Below are positions 42,167 through 55,538 of a stretch of DNA of 64,000 bases, in pieces. Each line of letters opens with the position of its first letter. Position 1 is the first letter of the stretch. Origin of the DNA: Apirhabdus apintestini (GTDB taxonomy: Bacteria > Pseudomonadota > Gammaproteobacteria > Enterobacterales > Enterobacteriaceae); NCBI GenBank assembly GCA_033977085.1, contig CP138906.1, positions 2,914,001 through 2,978,000 of the forward strand, given 5' to 3'. The notes beneath the pieces are model-generated. The model was not told the origin of the DNA. It did no database searches and saw only the letters and a list, made by a program, of their open reading frames with translations. Position numbers and translations under genes: made by a program.

Positions 42167-42498
42167 GTGCAAAATTATCTATATTCAAAGCAAGTAATCG
42201 AGAAAGTTATGATCTGGAGAAAACAAACTTCGTATTCGAAGCATCAGAGGCGTACCCTACTCTTTTTTCGAGTGTATTCATCTTTTCTCTTGATTTTTTA
42301 AAAATAGAATTAACCGAAAAAGAGTTAACAAACCTTATTAAAAAGAATCAAAATATGCTGGAAAACGGGTGGTGTAAATTAAACATCAGAACAATTCTTG
42401 CATTTAAAAATCTACCTGAGACAGTTGCTTTAGATGCATTAAAATTAGGAATCGATGTTCTTATTCGAAGAAAATTCAATAAAGCAGTTGATAAGTAG
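42163..42498 (+). CDS. small protein coupled to the NACHT gene
   Basis: 111 residues, helical (ASEAYPTLFSSVFIFSLDFL; NLPETVALDALKLGIDVLIR). The ATG overlaps the NACHT TGA by four bases, which normally means coupled translation. It may be a separate subunit, or the C-terminal sensing region of the NACHT protein cut off by another base error; the clean ATGA overlap favours a separate gene. No family recognised. Confidence 0.6.
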   Translation: MSAKLSIFKASNRESYDLEKTNFVFEASEAYPTLFSSVFIFSLDFLKIELTEKELTNLIKKNQNMLENGWCKLNIRTILAFKNLPETVALDALKLGIDVLIRRKFNKAVDK

Positions 42499-42627
42499 AA
42501 CAATAGAAAACGGTCATTAGATTCAACTGATTATTTCAACTTTTAATTTGGTTATATAATTATGGTGTTTTATCTTAATTATATTTGAATAACTTTATGT
42601 TATTTATTATAAGTATCATTAGTCATC

Positions 42628-42656
42628 GAGCTACCTGTTATATTGGTAGCTCTTTT
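42628..42656 (+). terminator. terminator of the NACHT operon
   Basis: GAGCTACC/GGTAGCTC form a perfect 8-bp stem with a 9-base loop followed by TTTT. It lies 130 bases after the last gene of the operon. Confidence 0.85.
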
Positions 42657-42689
42657 AGTAAACTTCGCAGTTTGTAAAAACCATCTAAG

Positions 42690-43282
42690 TTAGCTCTTCA
42701 ACGCATCATTGAGCGTATATCTTTCCTGTTCAGCGTCCGAAGCACAAACAATATTATTTAGCACTGATATAAATACTTTGTGCCAAATGGTTCTTTCATC
42801 CTTGTTTTCCCATGTTTGAAAAAGCGCTTTTTCGATAGATATCCAGACAACATCAGTATACGGTTTCAGTAGTAGTTCTTTGAATTCCTGATCAGTGAGA
42901 GTTAATGCATGGGATATGATATTGCTTGTAGAGCCAATAGTGCTTCGCCAGAAAGGTTGAGGTTCGGTGAAATCAGATAGGCAGTTAAAGGCTAACCCCT
43001 AACCTGAGCAGCGTGCATTGTATTGCTTACTTTGTGATTATCACGCCAAGAACGGAGGTCTTTCAAAAGATAATTAACGCGCTGGTTTCTTGCTTTGCTA
43101 TCTTCAGTCTGATATTGAATGTATTGAGGTCCACCACCGTTCTGTCTGTATCTGGCTAATGATTTAGCACTGATACCAAGATAGAGAGCTGCTAAATCTA
43201 CACTTAATGTTGTGTCATCAGGCATATCACTAAAAAGTTTCCATACTTCTGATAGTTCTCTCAATGTTTCAACAACACTCAT
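42690..43282 (-). CDS. excisionase/AlpA-like DNA-binding protein (one frameshift)
   Basis: The clean frame gives 96 residues (43282-42992) with a winged-helix pattern: SVDLAALYLGISAKSLARYR and QNGGGPQYIQYQTED, as in AlpA/Xis-type proteins. One more G in the GGGG run at 42994-42997 extends it through LAFNCLSDFTEPQPFWRSTI to a stop at 42690, about 197 residues. It lies 20 bases after the island integrase on the same strand, the usual place for a directionality factor. Role inferred from position. Confidence 0.65.
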
Positions 43283-43873
43283 CTCTCAATCCCTTCTATT
43301 CACTATTCAGACAATGGCGGGTATTTGGAAGAAGCTAATAGCGCATTGTATAACGTAGGTGCAGTCATCAACATATGCAACTCAATCCGTTGAAGAGCTT
43401 CAAATACTCGTTCCTGATCTGGTTCCGCATATCTTTCAGTGGGATCAGTTGTGTTTCGGTGATTTAGTAATCGCTTAACAACAGCATAGGAAGTAAGTTC
43501 TTCTGCTACGCGACCAAAGGTTCTTCTCAAATCATGCATACCAAGCTTGACGATATCTGCTTCTACACAAAGGTATTCACGTAAACTTTTACTATCAGAG
43601 TAATGACCAACTTTGCTTCTTTTGGAACGGGCAGGAAAACCCATTTCAGTCTTTCTGGACGAGTTTCTGCTTCCTGAACAATGTCCCGTCTATCTTCTAA
43701 AATCCTCTTAACTGCATCGCAGATCGGAAGCTCATGATCATTACGGTTTTTAGTGTCGTAAAAGCGAATGATTTTGTTATCAATATCAACATAACTTGTC
43801 GTTTTTGTCAACAACGGGTAAAAAGTGATCCACTTACCGTCACCACCAACGGTCTAATATTGATCCACCTTGC

Positions 43874-44650
43874 TTACTCAGGATTAGCTTCCGCTATAAC
43901 CCCGGCCTTTCGTTTCTGCTTCAGTCGATAGCTCTCTCCTTTTATCTGGACTACGTGTGAGTGATGTAAGATCCAGTCCAGCATTGCCGATGTCAGGGCT
44001 GCATCACCCGCGAACGTCTGGTCCCACTGCCCGAACGGCAGGTTAGAGGTCAGGATCATCGCGCTTTTTCGTAACGTTTGGCAATGACCTGGAAGAACAG
44101 CTTTGCCTCTTCCTGGCTGAACGGCAGATAGCCTATTTCGTCGATGATGAGCAGTTTGGGGGCCATGACACCGCGATTGAGTGTCGTTTTGTAACGCCCC
44201 TGACGCTGGGAAGTCGACAACTGTAACAGCAGGTCCGCTGCTGTTGTGAAGCGAACCTTGATGCCCGCCCGTACTGCCTCGTAGCCCATGGCTATCGCCA
44301 GATGTGTTTTCCCCACGCCCGAGGGGCCCAGCAACACGATGTTTTCGTTACGTTCGATGAAGCTCAGGGAACGCAGCGACTGGATTTGCTTCTGAGGTGC
44401 GCCGGTGGCGAAGGTGAAGTCGTATTCCTCGAACGTCTTCACCGCCGGGAAGGCTGCCATCCGCGTGTACATCGCCTGTTTACGCTGATGCCGGGCCAGT
44501 TTCTCCTCATGTAGCAGGTGCTCCGGGAAGTCCATATAGCTCCATTCCTGATCCACTGCCTGTTGCGACAGTGCCGGCGCCGCGCCGATAAGGCTGTCCA
44601 GCTGGGCTGTTCAGCAAGCACCATCAGCCGTTGATGTTGTAGTTCGACCA

Positions 44651-44654
<4 letters not shown>
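43874..44654 (-). CDS. istB: IS21-family helper ATPase IstB, copy 1 (frameshifted)
   Basis: Same protein as copy 2 (260 residues) but with two one-base deletions relative to it: in the codons after MVLAEQ (CAGCCCAG for CAGCTCCAG) and at KRYEK (GAAAAAGCG for GAAAAGAGCG). It has Walker A LGPSGVGKTHLAIAM and Walker B LLIIDEIGYLPF. IstB is an AAA+ ATPase that selects targets and activates the IstA transposase. The ATG overlaps the istA stop. Confidence 0.92.
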
Positions 44655-45672
<1,018 letters not shown>

Positions 45673-46841
45673 AAGCTCCCCTGTATTCAGAGGAGCAGAT
45701 TAACCCTGGATCAGTTTTCAACCGCTGGGGTGGATCAGTTTTGCACCGTTGGTAACAGTTTTTGCTTCTTCACTGGATAGAGACTCTCTCCAGCATAGAG
45801 AAGCAGTTTCTTCCTTGCGAGCACCTAACAGGACAGTCAGTAGCAGATAATCGCACCCTAATCGATTGAAGTTTCTCTTGTTATGTAATGCGGTTAAAAA
45901 TCGCCCAAGAGTATCTTTTGGAGAAAGCGGATTTCTAACACCTTTTGCACGATAGCTATCTTCCAGTTCAGAACGAGTCCTGAACTTTTTTGCACTTTTA
46001 GGATGTTAAAAGGATTGTAAGACAGCGTAGGTTGCCTTTGTTGAGTTTGAGCATTCCCAGCTTCGATTTCGATTGCATGTTTCACTGCCACATTTATCCA
46101 ACGAAACGTCTGTTCTGCTGCTGTTCTGGCCCTAGATGCTATCTCATCGAACTTCTGAAGAATTTCATTACCAGTGAGATCCTTTACTCGTAAAGCTTCC
46201 CACTCTTTCAGGCGATTTTCTGCTTTGTTCAGCACACTAAGTGTGTTGGGTTTGGCTGGTTTTGGTCTTCCTAACAGATGTTGGCGGTATTGGGCGAACA
46301 CTTCGCTGATAGTGAGTTCAGAAGCCTCTGTTTCTCGCTTGATTCTATTGGGATTCCTCTTTGTTGCGATCATGGTCTGAACCAACTGTCGGGCTACTTC
46401 ACGAGCTTGATCGATATTCGGAAAATCAGAAACATTGCCAACTTTTACTTTGAGCACAGAACTAGGTTTCTTACCTTCACTCACACTACGATCACCGGAA
46501 GACACTCTTCTCTGGATTACATACGTTTTTTTCGTCAAACTTACCTTCACACCAAAACCTACTGGCGAATCACGGTGATCGTCAAAAACGATGTATGGCT
46601 TCTGTTGTGGGTTAGATTCGAAAACAACTTTCCCTCTATCGTTAAGAGCAGGCTTCGCACTGATGCTTAACTTATTGATAATAAAAGACTGATTGAGAGT
46701 TGTTTTCAAAATATCACCACTATTTGTAGCCCAAGAATGATTAGAAGGTAACCTATCACATTCTAGGCTACAAGTGAGCTACAAATTTATGGGTTTATGT
46801 GAGTTTAAAGGGGTTTCACTTGGGGCCACATAAGTACCCAG

Positions 46842-46924
46842 AAGACTTTAAAAACGAGTAAAATCAATATGAATGATGATCTTGATAAGGACTTCTCTAG
46901 CCACACGCCAATGATGCAGCAGTA
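46842..46924 (+). other. attR: right junction of the mutS island
   Basis: AAAAACGAGTAAAATCAATA and the first 19 codons of the present mutS form the second copy of the sequence at 25607-25680. Core identity is CCAATGATGCAGCAGTA at 46908-46924; upstream identity is partial. The integrase start codon is 160 bases to the left, divergent from mutS. Confidence 0.85.
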
Positions 46925-49436
46925 TCTGCGCCTTAAAGCTCAGCATCCTGAGATTCTCTTGTTTTACCGCATGGGCGATTTTTACGAACTGTTTTATGAC
47001 GATGCCAAACGCGCTTCGCAGTTGCTGGATATCTCACTAACTAAACGCGGCGCTTCGGCGGGCGAACCGATCCCAATGGCAGGAGTACCGCACCACGCGG
47101 TAGAAAATTATCTGGCAAAGCTGGTTAATTTAGGTGAATCCGTCGCTATCTGTGAGCAAATTGGCGATCCGGCAACAACTAAAGGTCCGGTCGAACGTAA
47201 AGTGGTCCGCATTGTCACTCCCGGTACGATCAGCGACGAAGCCCTACTCCAGGAGCGACAGGATAATTTGCTGGCGGCTATCTGGCAGAGCGGAAAGAAA
47301 TACGGTTACGCCACGCTGGATATTAGTTCCGGGCGTTTTCGACTCAGCGAACCTGAAGATAGCGAAACGATGGCCGCTGAGCTACAGCGCACCAATCCGG
47401 CAGAGCTGCTCTATCACGAAGATTTCCCCGATATGCGCCTTATCGAAGGTCGGCGCGGTCTGCGCCGTCGCCCGCTGTGGGAGTTCGAACTGGAGACCGC
47501 GCGCCAGCAGTTGAATTTGCAGTTTGCTACCCGGGATTTAACGGGTTTTGGCGTGGAAAATGCCGTTCAGGGGCTTTGCGCGGCGGGATGCCTGCTGCAA
47601 TACGTTAAAGATACGCAGCGTACTTCGCTGCCGCATATTCGTTCCATCACCATGGAGCGCCAGCGGGACGGCATCATCATGGATGCGGCAACTCGCCGCA
47701 ATCTGGAAATCACGCAAAATCTTTCCGGCGGTAGCGAAAATACGCTGGCCTCGGTGCTGGACTGCACGGTAACCCCAATGGGCAGCCGCATGCTAAAACG
47801 CTGGCTGCATATGCCACTTAGGGATGTCAAAGTATTAACCCGCCGCCAGCAGACCATCGCTGCATTACAGGATTACAGTGCGGATCTGCAGCCGGTGCTG
47901 CGCCTGGTGGGCGATCTGGAGCGTATTCTGGCCCGGCTTGCCCTGCGCACCGCAAGGCCGCGCGATCTGGCGCGCATGCGCACCGCTTTTCAACAATTGC
48001 CGGAACTAAACCAGCGGTTAGCGAGCATTGACGTCGAACATATTCAGGCTTTACGCCAGCTGATAGGCGAATTCAGCGAGCTGCGTGAATTGCTGGAAGC
48101 GGCGATCATAGAAGCGCCGCCGGTGCTGGTGCGCGACGGCGGCGTCATTGCTCCGGGCTATAACGCCGAACTGGATGAATGGCGCGCGCTGGCGGATGGC
48201 GCAACGGATTATCTCGACAGGCTGGAAATTCGCGAACGCGCACGGCTGGGCATTGATACGCTGAAAGTCGGTTTTAATGCCGTCCACGGCTACTATATTC
48301 AGGTCAGCCGCGGCCAGAGCCACCTGGTGCCGATAAATTATGTGCGCCGGCAAACATTAAAAAACGCCGAGCGCTATATCATTCCTGGAGCTGAAAGAAT
48401 ATGAAGATAAGGTGCTGACCTCCAAAGGAAAGGCCCTGTCTCTTGAAAAACAGCTTTATGACGGCCTGTTCGATCTTCTGCTACCTCATCTCGCGGCTCT
48501 GCAGCAAAGCGCCCACGCGCTTTCGGAGCTGGACGTATTGGCGAATCTGGCGGAGCGCGCCGCCACGCTCAACTACACCTGCCCGACGTTTTCTGAGCAC
48601 CCGAGCATTCACCTGGAAGGCGGGCGACATCCCGTAGTCGAGCGCGTACTGCGCGATCCCTTTATTGCTAACCCACTGCAGCTTTCTACCCAGCGTCGAA
48701 TGCTAATCATTACCGGGCCGAATATGGGCGGAAAAAGTACGTATATGCGCCAGACCGCGCTGATTGTGCTTATGGCATGGATCGGCAGTTTTGTGCCCGC
48801 TCAGCGTGCCGAAATTGGCCCGGTTGACCGTATCTTTACCCGCGTTGGCGCCGCAGACGATCTGGCATCGGGGCGCTCCACATTTATGGTGGAAATGACG
48901 GAAACCGCCAATATTTTGCATAACGCCACCGAGCAAAGTCTGGTGCTGATGGATGAAATCGGGCGTGGAACATCCACCTATGACGGCCTTTCTCTGGCGT
49001 GGGCGTGCGCGGAGACCCGGCTAATCGCATCAAGGCTTTGACGCTCTTCGCCACACACTATTTTGAGCTCACCACACTGCCCGAAAAAATGGAAGGTGTC
49101 GCCAATGTGCACCTTAATGCGGTAGAGCACGGAGACACTATTGCGTTTATGCACAGCGTGCAAGACGGTGCTGCGAGTAAAAGTTACGGGCTGGCCGTCG
49201 CTGCGCTGGCCGGGGTGCCGAAAGATGTGGTGAAACGTGCGCGGCAAAAACTGCGCGAACTGGAGCAGCTATCCGGTAACGCATCGGCAACGCAAATTGA
49301 TGGCACACAAATGTCGCTACTTTCCGTTCCCGAAGAGACTTCTCCGGCAGTTGAAGCGCTGGAGAATCTCGACCCGGATACGCTGACGCCGCGCCAGGCG
49401 CTGGAGTGGATTTACCGATTAAAAAGTCTGGTGTGA
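46869..49436 (+). CDS. mutS: DNA mismatch repair protein MutS (two frameshifts here)
   Basis: Three frames give the full protein of about 855 residues: mismatch-binding domain (LFYRMGDFYELFYDDAKRAS, with the Phe-x-Glu wedge), lever and clamp, ATPase with Walker A TGPNMGGKSTYMRQTA, ASGRSTFMVEMTE and VLMDEIGRGTSTYDGLSLAW, and the end WIYRLKSLV. Breaks at about 48390 and 49015 look like base errors. The first about 18 codons (MNDDLDKDFSSHTPMMQQY) are supplied by the island. It recognises mismatches and recruits MutL. Confidence 0.96.
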
Positions 49437-49673
49437 TGAACGGGAATTCTCCCGGCTGATGGCCTTTTAGGGACTATTTTCTCTGCTAAGCCAGGCATCG
49501 TTGTCAACGCTATCCAGACTGTGTCAACGTGATGCAAACACCGCCTTCCGCGCGAAGGCGGTGGAGTTACCACGTTGAAGGATGGCGCGATAACGCGCGA
49601 AAGACACAATCGTCCATTAATTGAATTTAACGCTAAAAAACCCAGCAATTACTTCATATCCCGATAGGGGTTT

Positions 49674-50205
49674 TTAGCTGACAGTAAAAACCACCTTCTT
49701 AGATGGTGGCTTTTGAGAAAGCCCCCTGGGGCTATTGTCACCTTCCGGCAATTCCATCTGCTGTTCATGTGTTTGTTCCGTTTTCTCCTGATGTCTCACA
49801 TATCTTCTGATTATTTCTTCGTTCACATCGACCGTATCTACAAACTACCCTCGGGGCCAAAAATGGTTTCCCCAGCGCGTCTTCCTGATGTGTGGAAAAC
49901 GATTATAGAGCCTGATGGCACTGCGACCTTTCAAATGACCCATTCGCGTTGATATCGAGATTTTAGGTCGGACGATGACCACCAGATGTACATGGAGCTG
50001 GCTGAACATTTAACGCCGGAACTTCACAATCCTTTATGCCGCATAGTCCGCATAGAATGTAGATTGCCCTGTAAAGCCCCTTGCCCGGCTTATCTTTACG
50101 GATCCTGAATCGATACATTGGCGTCCAGACTGAGTGGTATTTGCAACGCCAATATACCTGTGATGAACGCCTGTAAAGCCCCGTGTTGATTTGTCTCCTT
50201 TTACT
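49674..50205 (-). pseudogene. IS200/IS605-type TnpA remnant
   Basis: Minus-strand frames read WRCKYHSVWTPMYRFRIRKD, then after a shift near 50010 HVHLVVIV (the HUH motif), KISISTRMGHLKGRSAIRLY and RWGNHFWPRGYFVDTVDVNE with the catalytic-Tyr helix EIIRRYVRHQEK. This is a Y1 transposase of about 165 residues. Its 5' end abuts the second IS100-like copy. A CCACCTTCTTAGATGGTGG hairpin at 49692-49710 may be an end structure. The upstream 49437-49673 holds only hairpins (CACCGCCTTC/GAAGGCGGTG near 49540). Confidence 0.75.
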
Positions 50206-50298
50206 TGCGATGTGTTACCAACGGTGCAAAACTGATCCACCCCAGCGGTTGAAAACTGATCCAGGGGTTAATCTGCTCCTCTGAATACAGGGGAGCTT

Positions 50299-51315
<1,017 letters not shown>

Positions 51316-51319
<4 letters not shown>

Positions 51320-52098
51320 TGGTCGAACTACAACATCAACGGCTGATGGTGCTTGCTGAACAGCTCCAGCTGGACAGCCTTATCGGCGCGGCGCCGGCAC
51401 TGTCGCAACAGGCAGTGGATCAGGAATGGAGCTATATGGACTTCCTGGAGCACCTGCTACATGAGGAGAAACTGGCCCGGCATCAGCGTAAACAGGCGAT
51501 GTACACGCGGATGGCAGCCTTCCCGGCGGTGAAGACGTTCGAGGAATACGACTTCACCTTCGCCACCGGCGCACCTCAGAAGCAAATCCAGTCGCTGCGT
51601 TCCCTGAGCTTCATCGAACGTAACGAAAACATCGTGTTGCTGGGCCCCTCGGGCGTGGGGAAAACACATCTGGCGATAGCCATGGGCTACGAGGCAGTAC
51701 GGGCGGGCATCAAGGTTCGCTTCACAACAGCAGCGGACCTGCTGTTACAGCTGTCGACTTCCCAGCGTCAGGGGCGTTACAAAACGACACTCAATCGCGG
51801 TGTCATGGCCCCCAAACTGCTCATCATCGACGAAATAGGCTATCTGCCGTTCAGCCAGGAAGAGGCAAAGCTGTTCTTCCAGGTCATTGCCAAACGTTAC
51901 GAAAAGAGCGCGATGATCCTGACCTCTAACCTGCCGTTCGGGCAGTGGGACCAGACGTTCGCGGGTGATGCAGCCCTGACATCGGCAATGCTGGACCGGA
52001 TCTTACATCACTCACACGTAGTCCAGATAAAAGGAGAGAGCTATCGACTGAAGCAGAAACGAAAGGCCGGGGTTATAGCGGAAGCTAATCCTGAGTAA
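51316..52098 (+). CDS. istB: IS21-family helper ATPase IstB, copy 2 (intact)
   Basis: 260 residues, uninterrupted: MMVELQHQRLMVLAEQLQLD at the start, Walker A LLGPSGVGKTHLAIAMGYEA, Walker B KLLIIDEIGYLPFSQEEAKL and the end GVIAEANPE. The length and sequence are those of IS100-type IstB. ATG overlaps the istA stop (GCATGATGG). Confidence 0.96.
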
Positions 52099-52171
52099 GC
52101 AAGGTGGATCAATATTAGACCGTTGGTGGTGACGGTAAGTGGATCACTTTTTACCCGTTGTTGACACGATG

Positions 52172-52427
52172 AGTAAGCAGAGCTATTCCGGCATGGGCAT
52201 TCTTCAGACTATAGCCCTACAGGATAAATCACCACCTCCCAGGAGGTGTTTAGGGGTAACAGTAAAAATCCGCCTTCATAGAAGGCGGCAATGCTTGATG
52301 CCCCACTGGGACATCCCAAATCCCTTAAAAAGTCTCTGCCAGTCTTGTGAGGTTTAAATCCCAAAACAACAAGGCAGAGCCAAAACCCGTTGATGGCCAC
52401 GCCCATAGAACGTACTTTCAGTTGGCA
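52172..52427. other. mobile-element scar between IS copy 2 and rpoS
   Basis: About 250 bases with no gene. They contain a hairpin CACCTCCCAGGAGGTG near 52230 and TAACAGTAAAAATCCGCCTTC-like sequence with CCGCCTTC/GAAGGCGG near 52270. The latter resembles the end structure beside the IS200-type remnant at 49680-49712. Probably the other part of an older insertion. Confidence 0.5.
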
Positions 52428-52455
52428 ATAAAAAAGCCAGCCGATAGCGGCTGGC
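52428..52455 (-). terminator. rpoS rho-independent terminator
   Basis: On the minus strand GCCAGCCGCTATCGGCTGGC is a perfect stem-loop followed by six or more T. It lies 20 bases after the rpoS stop. Confidence 0.9.
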
Positions 52456-52474
52456 CTGGTTAATTCAAAGTCGA

Positions 52475-53469
52475 TTATTCACGGAATAGCGCCTCGATAT
52501 TCAACCCCTGCATTTGCAATATTTCACGTAACCGGCGCAGCCCTTCAACCTGAATCTGCCGAACGCGCTCACGAGTCAGGCCAATCTCACGGCCTACGTC
52601 CTCAAGCGTTGCCGCCTCATAGCCAAGCAGACCAAAACGGCGCGCCAGCACTTCACGCTGTTTCGCATTCAACTCAAATAGCCACTTGACGATGCTTTGC
52701 TTCATATCGTCGTCCTGCGTGGTATCTTCCGGACCGTTGTCTTTTTCATCGGCCAGAATATCCAGCAGCGCTTTCTCTGAATCGCCGCCGAGAGGCGTAT
52801 CCACCGATGTAATGCGCTCGTTTAAACGCAGCATACGGCTAACATCATCAACCGGTTTGTCTAACTGCTCGGCTATCTCTTCCGCACTCGGCTCATGATC
52901 GAGTTTGTGCGACAGTTCACGTGCTGTCCGCAAGTAGACATTTAATTCTATAACAATATGAATTGGTAAACGAATGGTACGCGTCTGGTTCATAATGGCC
53001 CGTTCAATGGTTTGACGGATCCACCAGGTAGCGTAGGTTGAAAAACGAAAGCCGCGCTCCGGATCGAATTTTTCCACGGCGCGAATCAGCCCCAAATTGC
53101 CCTCTTCAATCAAATCTAACAGAGCGAGGCCGCGATTACTGTAGCGACGGGCGATCTTCACCACCAGACGCAGGTTACTTTCAATCATACGCTTGCGGGA
53201 AGCAATATCCCCGCGCAGCGCCGACGAGCGAAGAAAACTTCTTCTTCAGCCGTTAATAGCGGAGAAAAACCGATCTCACCCAAATACAACTGAGTGGCAT
53301 CAAGAACACGCTGCGTCGCTCCCAGCGCTAGCAGGTCTTCTTCCGCATGGTCTTCGTTATCACCGGGTTCCTCTTCAACTAAAGTTTTCTCGTCGAAAAC
53401 TTCGACTCCGTTCTCATCAAACTCCGCATCTTCATTTAAATCATGAACTTTCAGCGTATTCTGACTCAT
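52475..53469 (-). CDS. rpoS: RNA polymerase sigma factor RpoS (one frameshift here)
   Basis: About 331 residues. Start MSQNTLKVHDLNEDAEFDEN, region 1.2, then a break near 53222 (one base missing in CGTCGGCGCTG), then region 2 (MIESNLRLVVKIARRYSNRG, RFSTYATWWIRQTIERAI), region 3 and region 4 HTH (LGYEAATLEDVGREIGLTRE). It directs stationary-phase and general stress transcription. Main rpoS promoter in E. coli lies inside nlpD, upstream here too. rpoS mutants do arise naturally, but the deletion type matches the errors elsewhere. Confidence 0.95.
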
Positions 53470-53579
53470 AAGGTGGCTCCTACCCGTGATCCCTGAACGA
53501 AGCCGCCATCAGACACAATCACCCGGGCCGAAAAGCATCCTGCCCGGGTAAACGGTTTTAATAGCGTACTCCGCCGTGA

Positions 53580-54694
53580 TTATCGCTGCGGTAAATAGCG
53601 CAGCGGGTTTACGGATTTCCCCTTGTAACGAATCTCAAAATGCAAACGTGTAGAACTGGTTCCGGTGCTACCCATAGTAGCTATCTTCTGCCCCGCCTTC
53701 ACTTCCTGTTGTTCCCGAACCAGCATTGTATCGTTATGGGCGTAGGCGCTCAGGTAGTCATCATTATGTTTGATGATTATCAGATTTCCGTAACCGCGCA
53801 GAGCGCTGCCAGCATAGACGACGCGCCCACTGGCGGTAGCCTGAATAGCCTGGCCTTTCGAGCCTGCGATATCAATCCCTTTGTTTCCCCCTTCGGAGGC
53901 GGAAAAGTTCTCGATAATTTTACCATCTGTTGGCCAGCGCCACGCTGAAATAGGGAGCTGGTCGACATACTGCTGGCTGTCGGTTCGGTGGTGCCAGTCG
54001 CGGGTGCCGTTACGGGTGACGAAATAGTTCCCGTCTTACCGCCGTTTGGCAACACTTTATTAGCACTCTGTTCACCTGAAGTTTCAGAATACGTAATTGT
54101 TGGTTTAGAAGCAACAGCAACGTTAGGATTTTGTGCAGGAACTGTTGCCGGTGCGTTCTGCTGCGCGCTGGCATCAGCCTGAGTAATCGCATTGCCGCCG
54201 GTGATTGGCGCGCCCGAAGCACTGCCTACCTGCAGCGTTTGCCCAACGTTCAGCCCGTAAGGAGCGGCGATATTATTCCGCTGGGCCAAATCACGAAAAT
54301 CATTTCCGGTTATCCACGCGATGTAAAACAGGGTGTCGCCGTGTTTGACCGTATAGGTACCGCCGCCGTCATAGCTGCCTTTTGGAATATTGTCATAATG
54401 GCGGTTATACACAATCCGCCCATCCTGCATTTGGACCGGCTGAGCCTGTTGCCCCTGCGGCACAGAGGGTGTGACCGCCTGCTGCTGCACAGGCACATTG
54501 TTCACCTGCGGCGCCTGCGAGCTCTGCACCGGCGGCGGCTGCGTCACCAGCATACCGCCGCTGCCGCCGTTATTCCCACCGACGGAGCTTATTGGTGCCT
54601 GTGGATTATCGCTGGAACAGCCTGCCAGCCAAAGGCTGACCAGTGACAGAGTTGCGATTCGACGTAAAGTAAAGTTAGGGCTTCCCGCGCTCAT
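53580..54694 (-). CDS. nlpD: murein hydrolase activator NlpD, lipoprotein (frameshifted)
   Basis: About 371 residues. Lipoprotein signal LSLVSLWLAGCSS, Pro/Gln-rich linker, LysM domain (YTVKHGDTLFYIAWITGNDF) and a degenerate M23 domain, whose end is in another frame (YLSAYAHNDTMLVREQQEVK, then LHFEIRYKGKSVNPLRYL). Break between about 53800 and 53950. NlpD activates amidase AmiC during cell separation. It lies just upstream of rpoS, whose promoter is expected inside it. Confidence 0.93.
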
Positions 54695-54913
54695 TTTTCC
54701 CCGGCGATAACGGTATATAATTTGCGCACTTCATTTAAGTAAAGGCGCCATTGTTTCAACGGCCTGCGATCGCTTTGCAGGTCGGGTAAAGTAGCGAATC
54801 TTTAACGAGAAAAGATTCGCAGCGTGCCGCGACACATAATCCTGGTGTATAAATCCCAATATTTCACTACCTTACGCAAAAAACAGTCGAGGGATAGAAG
54901 AAATATCCAGGTT

Positions 54914-55538
54914 TCAGGCAAGTTCGCCTTTTACTAAAGGAACGAAGCGCACGCTCTCAATAGTATCAATGCTATATTCACCCGCCCGTCGGCGGATGCG
55001 CTTAAGGTACTGACTGTCTTCTCCCACCGGCAACACCAGCACCCCCCTCATCAAGCTGCGCCATTAGCGCCGCGGGAATTTCCGGCGGCGCCGCCGTCAC
55101 AATAATCGCATCAAACGGCGCTCGCGCTTTCCAGCCCTGCCAACCATCGCCGTGGCGGGTAGAGACATTATGCAAATCCAGTTGTTTCAGGCGACGCCGC
55201 GCCTGCCATTGCAAACTTTTAATCCGCTCGACGGAGCAAACGTGATGAACCATATGCGCCAGAATAGCGGTCTGATAACCCGAACCGGTGCCGATTTCCA
55301 GCACCCGAGACTCCGGCGTCAGCTCCAGTAATTCGGTCATCCGCGCTACGGTATACGGCTGAGAAATCGTCTGCCCCAGCCCAATTGGCAGCGCGACATT
55401 ATCCCAGGCTTTATGCTCAAAAGCCTCATCGACAAATTTTTCCCGAGGCACGCTGGCAATTGCCTCCAGTACCCGTTCGTCGCCAATACCCTGCGTTCGC
55501 AATCTGGCGAGCAGCGCCTCTACACGTCCGCTTACCAT
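54914..55538 (-). CDS. pcm: protein-L-isoaspartate O-methyltransferase Pcm (one frameshift)
   Basis: About 208 residues as in E. coli. Motif I RVLEIGTGSGYQTAILAHMV and the start RVEALLARLRTQGIGDERVL are clear. Near 55035 the frame shifts to LPVGEDSQYLKRIRRRAGEY and ends VRFVPLVKGELA. It repairs isoaspartyl residues in aged proteins. Its start overlaps the surE end by seven bases. Confidence 0.94.
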
